Shown here: in pieces, positions 21,079 through 29,169 of the stretch
Layout: each line of letters starts with the position of its first letter
How positions within the stretch are numbered: position 1 is the first letter of the stretch
DNA from: Prauserella marina
GTDB lineage: Bacteria; Actinomycetota; Actinomycetes; Mycobacteriales; Pseudonocardiaceae
Assembly: GCF_002240355.1 (NCBI RefSeq)
Contig: NZ_CP016353.1
Coordinates: forward strand, 5,805,001-5,869,000
Reading direction: 5' to 3'
Length of the DNA stretch: 64,000 nucleotides
Made by a program: the position numbers and the translations under genes
The notes under the pieces: generated by a model
Seen by the model: only the letters and a program-made list of their open reading frames with translations
Database searches by the model: none
What the model was told of the DNA's origin: nothing

Positions 21079-22491
21079 TCACCACTGCTGCGGTGGCTGC
21101 TGCCCGTAACCGGGAGGCGGGCCCTGCGGCGGCTGACCGCCGAACCCACCTGGCTGCTGCGGCGGAGGCCCAGGCTGCTGGAACCCACCGCTGGCCGGGT
21201 TCTGCCCACCGGGCTGGCCGAAACCACCGGGCTGCGGGAAACCACCGGGCTGGCTCGGCGGACCGAACCCACCAGGCTGACCGCCCTGCGGGGCACCGAA
21301 TCCACCGGGACCACCGAAGCCGCCGGGGCCACCAGGACCAGCGGGACCACCGGGACCGCCACCGAGACCGACGTACTGCTTGGTCTGCGGCAGGGTTCCC
21401 AGCACGCCGATGGCGAGGAGCAGGACGCCGAAGATCAGCGTGAAGATGATCCGCGTCGGCGGGTCACCACCCTCGGCCATGAGCAGGATCGAGAACAGCA
21501 ACAGGAAGAAGCCGCCAACGGTCACGAAGTTCGGAGTGATCTTCCGCAGAGCCGCTCCGAGCTTGTCCACCAGCGCGATCAGGACGCCGCCCGCGATCGC
21601 CAAGGCCGAGCCGACCATGAGCATGATCAGGTAGAAGGTGATCTGGCCGGGGATCTCGACCTCGTCGACCGCCTGCCCGATCTGCTCGGCGGCGGCCTCG
21701 GCGCCACCCATGGCGTCGATCGAGGACTGGCACTCTTCCTCGGACATTCCGCTCTGCTCGACGCACAGGTCGACGATGTCGTCGGCCGAAGGAGCGCCGG
21801 GGTTGAGATCGGACCACAGGGTGATCGCGAGGACGAGACCGATCACGCCGAGCACGACGGCAAGGCCGCCGGCGATCCAGCCGAACAGCTTGTTGTTACC
21901 GCCACCACTTGGGGGCGGTCCACCGAAGCCGGGAGCACCGAAGGGTTGCTGCGGCGGCGGGCCACCGAAGCCACCGGGCTGCCCCTGGGCGGGGTCGAAC
22001 CCGCCAGGCTGACCACCGAAACCGGGAGGCGGCTGCTGACCGGGAGGCGGACCCCCAAATCCCGGCTGTGCCTGACCTGGCTGACCCGGCTGCTGCGGCT
22101 GACCCGGCTGACCCTGCTGTCCGAAACCGCCGCCCTGCGGTGGCTGCTGACCGAATCCCCCCTGCGGATTCATCGCGCCGGGGTTGTCGGCAGCGCTCGG
22201 TGGGGGCGCATACGGAATGGACGGTGGCGGCTGGGAGCCGGGTGGCACCAGCTGGGTCGACTCTGCACCGGGATCCTCCTGTTGTGGTTGTGCCGGTTGG
22301 ACGACCTGAGTGGGCTCCGGCGTTTCGCCGAACTGCTGTTCCCCCTGCTGTTGCTGGTGGGGCTGCACCACCTGAGTCGGCTCCGAGGAACCGAACGGAT
22401 TGTCTTGTTGAGGTTGTTGACCACCGGGAGGACCCTGCGGTGGTTGCTGACCACCACCCCAGGGCTGGTTCGGCGGCTGCGGAGCGCTCAT
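21079..22491 (-). CDS. pra: Pro/Gln/Gly-rich membrane protein (Pra-like)
   Basis: About 470 residues. The first ~230 residues are a disordered Pro/Gln/Gly-rich cytoplasmic segment with repeated TQVVQP and GFGQQP-type units. Then come four hydrophobic segments (WIAGGLAVVLGVIGLVLAITL; FYLIMLMVGSALAIAGGVLI; TVGGFFLLLFSILLMAE; IFTLIFGVLLLAIGVLGTL) and a second Pro/Gly-rich tail. Between the first two helices is an external loop with two cysteines (VDLCVEQSG, EECQSS). Composition and position between cbs and metB match the mycobacterial proline-rich antigen homologue (Rv1078). Function unknown. Start at ATG 22491. Confidence 0.78.
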   Translation of the reverse strand: MSAPQPPNQPWGGGQQPPQGPPGGQQPQQDNPFGSSEPTQVVQPHQQQQGEQQFGETPEPTQVVQPAQPQQEDPGAESTQLVPPGSQPPPSIPYAPPPSAADNPGAMNPQGGFGQQPPQGGGFGQQGQPGQPQQPGQPGQAQPGFGGPPPGQQPPPGFGGQPGGFDPAQGQPGGFGGPPPQQPFGAPGFGGPPPSGGGNNKLFGWIAGGLAVVLGVIGLVLAITLWSDLNPGAPSADDIVDLCVEQSGMSEEECQSSIDAMGGAEAAAEQIGQAVDEVEIPGQITFYLIMLMVGSALAIAGGVLIALVDKLGAALRKITPNFVTVGGFFLLLFSILLMAEGGDPPTRIIFTLIFGVLLLAIGVLGTLPQTKQYVGLGGGPGGPAGPGGPGGFGGPGGFGAPQGGQPGGFGPPSQPGGFPQPGGFGQPGGQNPASGGFQQPGPPPQQPGGFGGQPPQGPPPGYGQQPPQQW

Positions 22492-22613
22492 GTGGGTCTT
22501 GAACCCCCTTGACGAGGACCTTGATGATTTTGGCTCGCGCACACGGTATCGGATGTGTGATGTGAATGTGCGTAACGCCCCTGTTATGAGATGCGATGTG
22601 TATTTTCTGACTC

Positions 22614-23984
22614 TTAGTGACCGGAGAGGAACGCCAGCAGGTCCTGCCGCGTCACGACGCCCGCCGGCTTGCCGCCTTCGAGCACCATCGCCCCGCTCGC
22701 CGAGGTCAGCGCCTTCATCGCGGAACCGACCTGTTCACCAGCGCCGATGGTGGGCAATGGCGGGGACATGTGCTTTTCCAGCCGGTCGGCGAGCGCGGCC
22801 TTGCCGGTGAAGAGCGCGTCGAGCAGATCGCGCTCGTTGACGGCACCGACGACCTCGGCGGCCATCACCGGAGGCTCGGCACTGACGACGGGCATTTGAC
22901 TGACCCCGAATTCGCGCAGAATCGCCACCGCTTCGGCGACTGTCTCATTGGGATGCGAATGCACGAGGTCGGGAAGCGTCCCTCCCTTGCGGCGCAACAC
23001 ATCGCCGACCGTCGCGCCGGTGGAGTCCGGAGGCAGGAAACCGTAGGAAGCCATCCACGCGTCGTTGAACACCTTGCCGAGATAGCCACGGCCACCGTCG
23101 GGAAGCAGCACGACGATCACGTCGTCGGGACCGCACCTTCCGGCGAGTTCCAGAGCGGCGGCGACCGCCATTCCGCACGAGCCGCCGACGAGCAGCCCCT
23201 CTTCCCTGGCAAGCCTGCGAGTCGTGGTGAACGAGTCGGCGTCGGTCACCGCGATGATCTCGTCGGCGACCTCCCTGTCGTAGGTCGTCGGCCAGAAGTC
23301 CTCTCCGACGCCTTCGACCAGATACGGCCTTCCCGTTCCTCCCGAATACACGGAACCCTCCGGATCGGCGCCGACGATCCGGACACCGCCTTCGGAGATG
23401 TCCTTCAGGTACCTGCCTGTTCCCGAGATGGTGCCGCCGGTTCCCACTCCCGCGACGAAATGAGTGACCTTGCCTTCGGTCTGCCGCCAGATCTCGGGAC
23501 CGGTGGAGTGGTAGTGGCTCTCGGGGTTCTGCGGATTGGCGTACTGGTTGGGTTTCCACGCGCCGTCGATCTCGTCGACGAGGCGGTCGGAGACGCTGTA
23601 ATAGGACTCGGGATGCTCCGGCGCGACGGCGGTCGGGCAGACGACGACCTCCGCCCCGTACGCCTTGAGGACGTTGCGCTTGTCCTCGCTGACCTTGTCA
23701 GGGCAGACGAACACGCAGTGGTAACCCTTGCGCTGAGCCACGATGGCGAGCCCGACCCCGGTGTTGCCCGATGTCGGCTCGACGATCGTGCCACCCGGCT
23801 TCAGCTCTCCGCTCGCCTCGGCCGCCTCCACCATGCGCAGCGCGATGCGGTCCTTCACGCTGCCGCCCGGGTTGACGTACTCGACCTTGGCGAGCACCAG
23901 CGGGCTCAGCCCCTCGGTGAGGGCGTTGAGCCTGACCAGCGGGGTGTTGCCCACGAGGTCGATGACGTGTTCTGCGTATTCCAT
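22614..23984 (-). CDS. cbs: Cystathionine beta-synthase
   Basis: 456 residues. The PLP fold has NPGGSVKDRIAL (Schiff-base Lys), EPTSGNTGVGLAIVA, and the GVGTGGTISGTGRYL loop. A C-terminal pair of CBS domains begins near residue 335 (DVLRRKGG; HSHPNETVAEAVAILREFG; GVVTRQDLLAFLSGH). It makes cystathionine from serine and homocysteine. Presence of the CBS pair implies a regulated form. The start is ATG 23984; TTTACG eight bases upstream suggests a leaderless message. The frame stays open into the divergent neighbour but that part is antisense. Confidence 0.93.
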   Translation of the reverse strand: MEYAEHVIDLVGNTPLVRLNALTEGLSPLVLAKVEYVNPGGSVKDRIALRMVEAAEASGELKPGGTIVEPTSGNTGVGLAIVAQRKGYHCVFVCPDKVSEDKRNVLKAYGAEVVVCPTAVAPEHPESYYSVSDRLVDEIDGAWKPNQYANPQNPESHYHSTGPEIWRQTEGKVTHFVAGVGTGGTISGTGRYLKDISEGGVRIVGADPEGSVYSGGTGRPYLVEGVGEDFWPTTYDREVADEIIAVTDADSFTTTRRLAREEGLLVGGSCGMAVAAALELAGRCGPDDVIVVLLPDGGRGYLGKVFNDAWMASYGFLPPDSTGATVGDVLRRKGGTLPDLVHSHPNETVAEAVAILREFGVSQMPVVSAEPPVMAAEVVGAVNERDLLDALFTGKAALADRLEKHMSPPLPTIGAGEQVGSAMKALTSASGAMVLEGGKPAGVVTRQDLLAFLSGH

Positions 23985-24104
23985 GTCGTCAGCGTAAACA
24001 GTGCTCGAAGAGCAGACATCGCAGCCGGGAATCGATGGTCCGGCTTGGATCCGTGTGCTTAGCTCACACCCGTCATACGTTGGAGTGAATTGCGAGGAGC
24101 TCGC

Positions 24105-25952
24105 TTGAAATCCCTCAAGAAGCACCGTCTGAGAGCGGCGGTGACTGCGGCACTCGCCGGCTCGTTGCTGGTCAGTACCGGTGGCGCCCCTGCATCGGCA
24201 ACCAACCTGAGCAAGATCCCGACCTTCACGTTGAGCGTGCTTTTCACCAATGACATGGAGTCGGCGCTGCTCGGCGTCGAAGGTGACGGCACCGACGAAG
24301 GTCCGATCGTCGACGGCGGAGATCGCCCCTACGGCAGCCCGTCCCGCGCGAAGACGCTGATGAACAAGCTGCGCAAGGAAGCGACGACCGGCTGGCCGAA
24401 GCCGGGCCAGGCGCTGTGGCGCGGCGAGGTCACGGTGTCCGGTGGCGACAACTTCCTCGCCGGCCCCGAGTTCTCGGCCAGTCTGGAAAACGGAGTCCCG
24501 TTCTACGACGCGCTCGCGATCAAGGAGATCGGCTACGACGCCAGCGCGGTCGGCAACCACGAGTTCGACTTCGGCCCCGAGGTCTTCGGCGAGTTCATCG
24601 AGAGCCTCGGCGGCTCGCTCGACTACGTCAGCGCGAACCTCGACGTTTCCGGCGAGCCTTCGCTCGACGCCTACGCCAAGGACGGCACCCTCGTCACCAG
24701 CAAGGTGCTGCGCTCCTCCGGTCAGCGGATCGGCATGATCGGCCTCACCACGCCGGAGCTGCCCGCGCTGTCCAGCCCGCGCAACGTCACCGTCGACGGC
24801 AACCTCGCCGGTATCGCCAACGGGCTTGCGGACGACTTCAAGAAGCGCGGCATCAACAAGGTCATCGTGGTGAGCCACCTTCAGGACATCGACAACGAAC
24901 TGGCGCTCGTGCCACAGCTTTCCGGCATCGACGCGGTCGTCGGCGCGGGTGGCGGCGAGATCCTCGCGAACGACAAGGACCGGCTGATTCCCGGTGACGA
25001 GGCGGAGCGCGGCTTCCCGCTCTACGCCGACGACGCGACCGGCAAGTCGATTCCCGTCGTCACGACGACCGGCGACTACAAGTACATCGGCAGGCTGGTG
25101 CTGAACTTCAACTTCCGGGGCGAGGTCGTCAGCGTCGACAAGAGGCAGACCGGTCCGGTCAGGGTTTCCGGCGTCGGCCCCGACGCCGTTCACGGCGACC
25201 ACAGCGTGCGCGCCCAGGTCGAGAAGCCGGTGGCCGAACACCTCGCGACCCTCTCCGAGACCGTCGTCGCCACGAGCGAGGTGGCGCTCAACGGTGTCCG
25301 CAACGACGTTCGCACCAAGGAAACCAACCTCGGCAACCTGGTCGCGGACAGTCTTCTCCACGCGGGCAAGGAACAGGCCGACGAGTACGGCGTCGCGCCC
25401 CCTCAGGTCGCGATCCAGAACGGTGGCGGGCTCCGCAACGACTCGGTGCTGCCCGCGGGGGACATCTCGGCGCTCAACACCTACGACGTCGCGCCGTTCT
25501 CGAACTTCGTCGCGGTCGTTCCCGACGTACCGAGGGACGTTCTGCGGCAGCTGCTGGAGCGTGGCGTCGCGGCCTCACCGGCGGCCTCCGGCGCGTTCAT
25601 GCAGCTCGGCGGGGTTTCGGTGAGCTACGACCCGAGCAAGCAGGCACAGGTGGTCGACGAGGGCACCAGCACGGTCGTCACACCTGGCGAGCGGATCCAG
25701 GACGTCACGCTCGCCGACGGCACCGAGATCGTCAAGGACGGCGCCGTCGTCGAAGGGGCACCGATTTCGGTTGTCACCAACGACTTCTCGGCTCGGGGCG
25801 GCGACGGCTACCCGTTCGAGGAGCTTCCGTTCACCCCGGTCGGCATGACCTATCAGCAGGCACTTGAGCAGTACCTGACCGATGGGCTTTCCGGCTCGGT
25901 CAGCTCCGAGCAGTACCCGGAGGGCGGCAGCGGACGGATCGTCGTGCGCTGA
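24105..25952 (+). CDS. Secreted 5'-nucleotidase / bifunctional metallophosphatase
   Basis: About 615 residues. A signal peptide (basic start, then LAGSLLVSTGGAPASA) precedes a calcineurin-like metallophosphoesterase domain (VLFTNDMESAL, SGGDNFLAGPEFS, SAVGNHEFDFGPE, VVSHLQD), then the 5'-nucleotidase C-terminal domain (TNLGNLVADSLLHA; IQNGGGLRNDSVLPAG; NFVAVVPDVPRDVLRQLLERG; NDFSARGGDGYPF). UshA/YfkN-type enzymes hydrolyse nucleotides or cyclic nucleotides outside the cell. The usual family DxH at the first strand reads TND-M-ES here, so one metal ligand may differ. TTG 24105 has AGGAG five bases upstream; TTG 24090 is an alternative start. Divergent from cbs. Confidence 0.88.
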   Translation: MKSLKKHRLRAAVTAALAGSLLVSTGGAPASATNLSKIPTFTLSVLFTNDMESALLGVEGDGTDEGPIVDGGDRPYGSPSRAKTLMNKLRKEATTGWPKPGQALWRGEVTVSGGDNFLAGPEFSASLENGVPFYDALAIKEIGYDASAVGNHEFDFGPEVFGEFIESLGGSLDYVSANLDVSGEPSLDAYAKDGTLVTSKVLRSSGQRIGMIGLTTPELPALSSPRNVTVDGNLAGIANGLADDFKKRGINKVIVVSHLQDIDNELALVPQLSGIDAVVGAGGGEILANDKDRLIPGDEAERGFPLYADDATGKSIPVVTTTGDYKYIGRLVLNFNFRGEVVSVDKRQTGPVRVSGVGPDAVHGDHSVRAQVEKPVAEHLATLSETVVATSEVALNGVRNDVRTKETNLGNLVADSLLHAGKEQADEYGVAPPQVAIQNGGGLRNDSVLPAGDISALNTYDVAPFSNFVAVVPDVPRDVLRQLLERGVAASPAASGAFMQLGGVSVSYDPSKQAQVVDEGTSTVVTPGERIQDVTLADGTEIVKDGAVVEGAPISVVTNDFSARGGDGYPFEELPFTPVGMTYQQALEQYLTDGLSGSVSSEQYPEGGSGRIVVR

Positions 25953-25973
25953 CCCGGCTATTCGGTTTCCTGA

Positions 25974-26009
25974 GCAACCCGTAGGTGGCGCCTGCCACCT
26001 ACGGGTTGC
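25974..26009 (+). terminator. Terminator of the 5'-nucleotidase gene
   Basis: A perfect 16-bp stem (25974-25989 with 25994-26009), loop GCCT, followed by TTGCTTT. Confidence 0.85.
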
Positions 26010-26074
26010 TTGCTTTCCGGGAAGGGGCAGGATAGGGCTAAGCAGCCGCTTAGCTACCCGAAGGAGTGCCAGCC

Positions 26075-27295
26075 ATGGCGGAAGCCGTGATCGTCTCGAC
26101 CGCACGTTCGCCCATCGGCAGAGCGGGCAAGGGCTCGTTGGTCGACCTGCGCCCCGACGACCTCGCCACCCGCATGGTGCGGGCGGCACTCGACAAGGTG
26201 CCCGAACTGGCGCCAACCGACATCGACGATCTGATGCTCGGCTGCGGCCTTCCCGGCGGCGAGTCCGGCTTCAACATGGGCAGGGTCGTCGCCGTCCAAC
26301 TCGGCTACGACCACCTGCCCGGCTGCACGATCACCCGCTACTGCTCTTCGAGCTTGCAGACGACCCGCATGGCACTGCACGCCATCAAAGCGGGAGAGGG
26401 CGACGTCTTCATCTCGGCGGGAGTCGAGACGGTTTCCCGCTTCGCGAAGGGCAGCTCGGATTCGTGGCCCGACACCCACAACCCGCTCTTCTCCCAAGCC
26501 GAGGCGAGGACGGTGCGCACGGCGGAGCAGGGCGCGGAGAACTGGATTGACCCGAGGGACAACGGCGAGCTGCCCGACGTCTACATCGCGATGGGGCAGA
26601 CGGCGGAGAACCTTGCCCGTGTCAAGGGCGTGTCGAGGGAGGAGATGGACGTCTTCGGCGTGCGCTCGCAGAACCTTGCCGAAAAGGCCATCGCCAACGG
26701 GTTCTGGGCGAAGGACATCACCCCGGTGACGCTGCCCGACGGCACCGTCGTCAGCAAGGACGACGGCCCGCGCGCCGGAGTCACCCTCGAAGGCGTTTCC
26801 GGGCTCAAGCCCGTTTTCCGGCCGGATGGCAGGGTCACGGCAGGCAACTGCTGCCCGCTCAACGACGGTGCCGCCGCGCTCGTGATCATGTCGGACACGA
26901 AGGCGAAGGAACTGGGCATCACACCACTCGCGCGAATCGTGTCGACCGGTGTCTCGGGACTCTCGCCGGAAATCATGGGCTACGGCCCCGTCGAGGCGTC
27001 GAAGCAGGCGCTCGGCCGCGCGGGAATGACGGTGGGCGACATCGATCTCGTCGAGATCAACGAGGCGTTCGCCGCTCAGGTCATCCCCTCCTACCGTGAT
27101 CTCGGCATCGACATCGACCGGCTCAACGTCAACGGCGGCGCCATCGCGGTCGGCCACCCGTTCGGCATGACCGGTGCCCGCATCACCTCGACGCTCATCA
27201 ATTCGTTGCAGCACCACGACAAGCAGTTCGGGCTCGAAACGATGTGCGTCGGCGGCGGCCAGGGCATGGCCATGGTGCTCGAACGGCTTTCCTGA
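26075..27295 (+). CDS. fadA: Acetyl-CoA C-acetyltransferase (thiolase)
   Basis: 406 residues. Nucleophilic Cys in TRYCSSSLQTTRMA, INEAFAAQV, the NGGAIAVGHPFGMTGAR histidine motif, and CVGGGQGMAMVLE with the second active-site Cys. It is a degradative-type thiolase for beta-oxidation (3-oxoacyl-CoA plus CoA). AAGGAG lies upstream of ATG 26075. From memory it is the counterpart of fadA3 (Rv1074c) in the same block. No fadB-type partner is adjacent. Confidence 0.92.
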   Translation: MAEAVIVSTARSPIGRAGKGSLVDLRPDDLATRMVRAALDKVPELAPTDIDDLMLGCGLPGGESGFNMGRVVAVQLGYDHLPGCTITRYCSSSLQTTRMALHAIKAGEGDVFISAGVETVSRFAKGSSDSWPDTHNPLFSQAEARTVRTAEQGAENWIDPRDNGELPDVYIAMGQTAENLARVKGVSREEMDVFGVRSQNLAEKAIANGFWAKDITPVTLPDGTVVSKDDGPRAGVTLEGVSGLKPVFRPDGRVTAGNCCPLNDGAAALVIMSDTKAKELGITPLARIVSTGVSGLSPEIMGYGPVEASKQALGRAGMTVGDIDLVEINEAFAAQVIPSYRDLGIDIDRLNVNGGAIAVGHPFGMTGARITSTLINSLQHHDKQFGLETMCVGGGQGMAMVLERLS

Positions 27296-27308
27296 CCAGC
27301 GGATCTCC

Positions 27309-27337
27309 TGACACCACCGCTTCGGGCGGTGGTGTCA
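27309..27337. terminator. Bidirectional terminator between convergent genes
   Basis: TGACACCACCGC, loop TTCGG, GCGGTGGTGTCA: a perfect 12-bp stem with a UUCG-type loop. Its right arm contains the stop codon of the minus-strand gene. Confidence 0.8.
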
Positions 27338-27910
27338 GGCGGCCGTCGGTTGCGCGATGCACATGACCGTCTCGGGCTCCGGGTAGACGATGCCGTCGGT
27401 GGCCTTCGTGTTCGCGCACGCGACATCGGGGTCGGTGGTGTCGGCGACGACCTTGACGACCTCCAGTTCCGCGCTGGGATCGGTACAGGCCACCCTCGTG
27501 TATGCCTCTGTCGGTGAGGAGATGTTCGCGAAACAGTCGCCGTCCTTCGCGTTGATCATCAGGCAGAGTGTGTTGCCGTCCTGCCGGTGGATCTGGTCGT
27601 ACCGCCTGCTCGGACAGCTCTCGCCGTCGCCGCTCAGAGTGACGGCGACCTTGGCGTTTGCCTTCTCCTCGCCGCAGTCGACGACGGCGGGTGCCCGCGA
27701 GGGGGCTTCGACGTATTCGGCGACGTAAATGCAGTCCCCCGCCTCGGCGTTACGGACGTCGTCACCGAACAACCGCGTCGCACCGAAGATCAGCAACCCG
27801 GCGACCACGATCACGACCGGCAACCCCTGCCTGAGGCTGATGCCGCGTTTCCGCTTCCGTCGAGCGGAACCGTCGAAATCGGGCTGACCTGAGTGTGGGG
27901 GAACCGTCAC
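27335..27910 (-). CDS. Membrane-anchored protein of LppU-like type, unknown function
   Basis: 191 residues. Basic juxtamembrane segment (SARRKRKRGISLR), one helix (GLPVVIVVAGLLIFGATRLF), and an external domain with seven or so cysteines (GDCIYV, VDCGEE, ESCPSR, TLCLMI, GDCF, VACTD, VACANT, VMCIAQ) that probably form disulfides. This pattern resembles the actinobacterial LppU/SCO3897-type family. Function unknown. It is a single gene between convergent terminators. Confidence 0.65.
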   Translation of the reverse strand: MTVPPHSGQPDFDGSARRKRKRGISLRQGLPVVIVVAGLLIFGATRLFGDDVRNAEAGDCIYVAEYVEAPSRAPAVVDCGEEKANAKVAVTLSGDGESCPSRRYDQIHRQDGNTLCLMINAKDGDCFANISSPTEAYTRVACTDPSAELEVVKVVADTTDPDVACANTKATDGIVYPEPETVMCIAQPTAA

Positions 27911-28020
27911 CGCGAACCTCGCAAATCATGGTCGACCTGAGCCAACCAAACTCGCTCGGCCCGAACGCGCGGGACAGCGACACCCTCCCCACCCCCGATC
28001 AGGTGGGTGGCGACACGAAA

Positions 28021-28051
28021 AGGGGCGCCCGGCCGATGGCCGGACGCCCCT
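28021..28051 (-). terminator. Terminator of the BI-1 family gene
   Basis: A 14-bp stem with one mismatch (28021-28034 with 28038-28051), loop GAT, followed on the minus strand by a run of T. Confidence 0.75.
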
Positions 28052-28073
28052 CATCCAGGAGTTGGCTAGTGGA

Positions 28074-28892
28074 TCAGTCGCTCTGCAAATACGACAGCAG
28101 GCGAAGGATCTCAAGGTAGAGCCACACCAGTGTGACCATGAGGCCGAAGGCGACGTACCAGGACCACTTGGCCGGAACGCCCTCGCGGATCATCTTGTCG
28201 GCCATGTCGAAGTCGAGCAGGAAGCTGAACGCCGCGATGCCGATGACGACGATGCTGAAGATGATGGCCAGCGGGCTGCCGTCGCGGATGCCCAAGTTGA
28301 CGCCGAACAGGCCGAGCACCAGGTTGGCCAGCATCAGGACCAGCACGCCACCCAGCGCACCGATGATCCACTTGGTGAGCTTCGGCGTCACCTTGACCGC
28401 GCCGGTCTTGTAGACGACCAGCATCACGACGAACACACCGGCCGTGCCGAGAATGGCTTGCAGCGCGATGCCGGGATAGATCATCTCGAAGACACCGGTG
28501 ATGGCTCCGAGGAAGACACCCTCAGCCGCCGAGTAGGCCAGCGTCATCGGGCCACTTGCCATCTGCTTAAAGCTGATGATCAGCGCCAGCACGAGGCCGA
28601 CGAGCATGCCGCCGATCATCGCGCCGGTGATGGCACCCATGTTGTCCGCGGCGGCCTGAGACTGCGCCCAGATCGCGGTCACCACACCGACGAGCAAGGT
28701 CACACCGAGGCTCGCGCCGGTCTTCATGACCACGTCGTCCACGGTCATGGGGCGGTCGGCAGCGCCGGAGGGTGCCTGCGGCGCGCCGTATCCGGGGCCT
28801 CCGCCCTGCGGTCCGTTGAAGCCCTGGTACGGCGCTTGGGCCGCGGCTCCCCCCGGCAGGTTGCGGAAGGCGGGGTTGCTAGAGGTTCGCAC
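28074..28892 (-). CDS. Bax inhibitor-1 / YccA-family membrane protein
   Basis: 272 residues. A Gly/Pro/Gln-rich N-terminal tail of about 45 residues precedes seven hydrophobic segments. The last third has the family features (SIVVIGIAAFSFLLDFDMADKM; then WYVAFGLMVTLVWLYLEILRLLSYL). Homologues (YetJ, YbhL) are pH-sensitive calcium leak channels or membrane-protein quality-control partners; the role here is unknown. The start is GTG 28892 with AGGAGG five bases upstream. A 16-bp palindrome lies about 73 bp upstream of the start. Confidence 0.88.
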   Translation of the reverse strand: MRTSSNPAFRNLPGGAAAQAPYQGFNGPQGGGPGYGAPQAPSGAADRPMTVDDVVMKTGASLGVTLLVGVVTAIWAQSQAAADNMGAITGAMIGGMLVGLVLALIISFKQMASGPMTLAYSAAEGVFLGAITGVFEMIYPGIALQAILGTAGVFVVMLVVYKTGAVKVTPKLTKWIIGALGGVLVLMLANLVLGLFGVNLGIRDGSPLAIIFSIVVIGIAAFSFLLDFDMADKMIREGVPAKWSWYVAFGLMVTLVWLYLEILRLLSYLQSD

Positions 28893-28964
28893 CTGATCCT
28901 CCTGGATCTGCTGGCACTTGCATCGGGTATAACGACCGCCCGTGCCGGTCGGTTCCCATCGTCA

Positions 28965-28980
28965 GTAAAGTCGACTTTAC
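28965..28980. promoter_or_regulatory. Perfect 16-bp palindrome, probable operator
   Basis: GTAAAGTCGACTTTAC, perfectly self-complementary, AT-rich relative to its surroundings. It lies in the 277-bp divergent gap between the BI-1 gene and the surface-protein operon. No regulator gene is adjacent, so the binding protein is unknown. Confidence 0.5.
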
Positions 28981-29169
28981 CCACATCAAGCGGCGTGGGC
29001 GTACCCCACCGTAAAGGTGTCGCCGATTCGTTCCTCCGGCGACGTCCACCAGGTGGCCGATTGCCCCCTTCACCCGTTTCAGGTCATTCTCACTTGGCGT
29101 GTTCGGCTGTTGACCGAACGCAGGTCGGGGATCTCATCCACGACTCATTCACGAAATGGGGGCACTCTG

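Noticed and set aside
23985-25361. The cbs frame remaining open upstream for some 450 codons.
   Set aside because: The upstream part is antisense to the 5'-nucleotidase gene. The family N-terminus (MEYAEHVIDLVGNTPL) and a -10 box at the right distance place the start at 23984.
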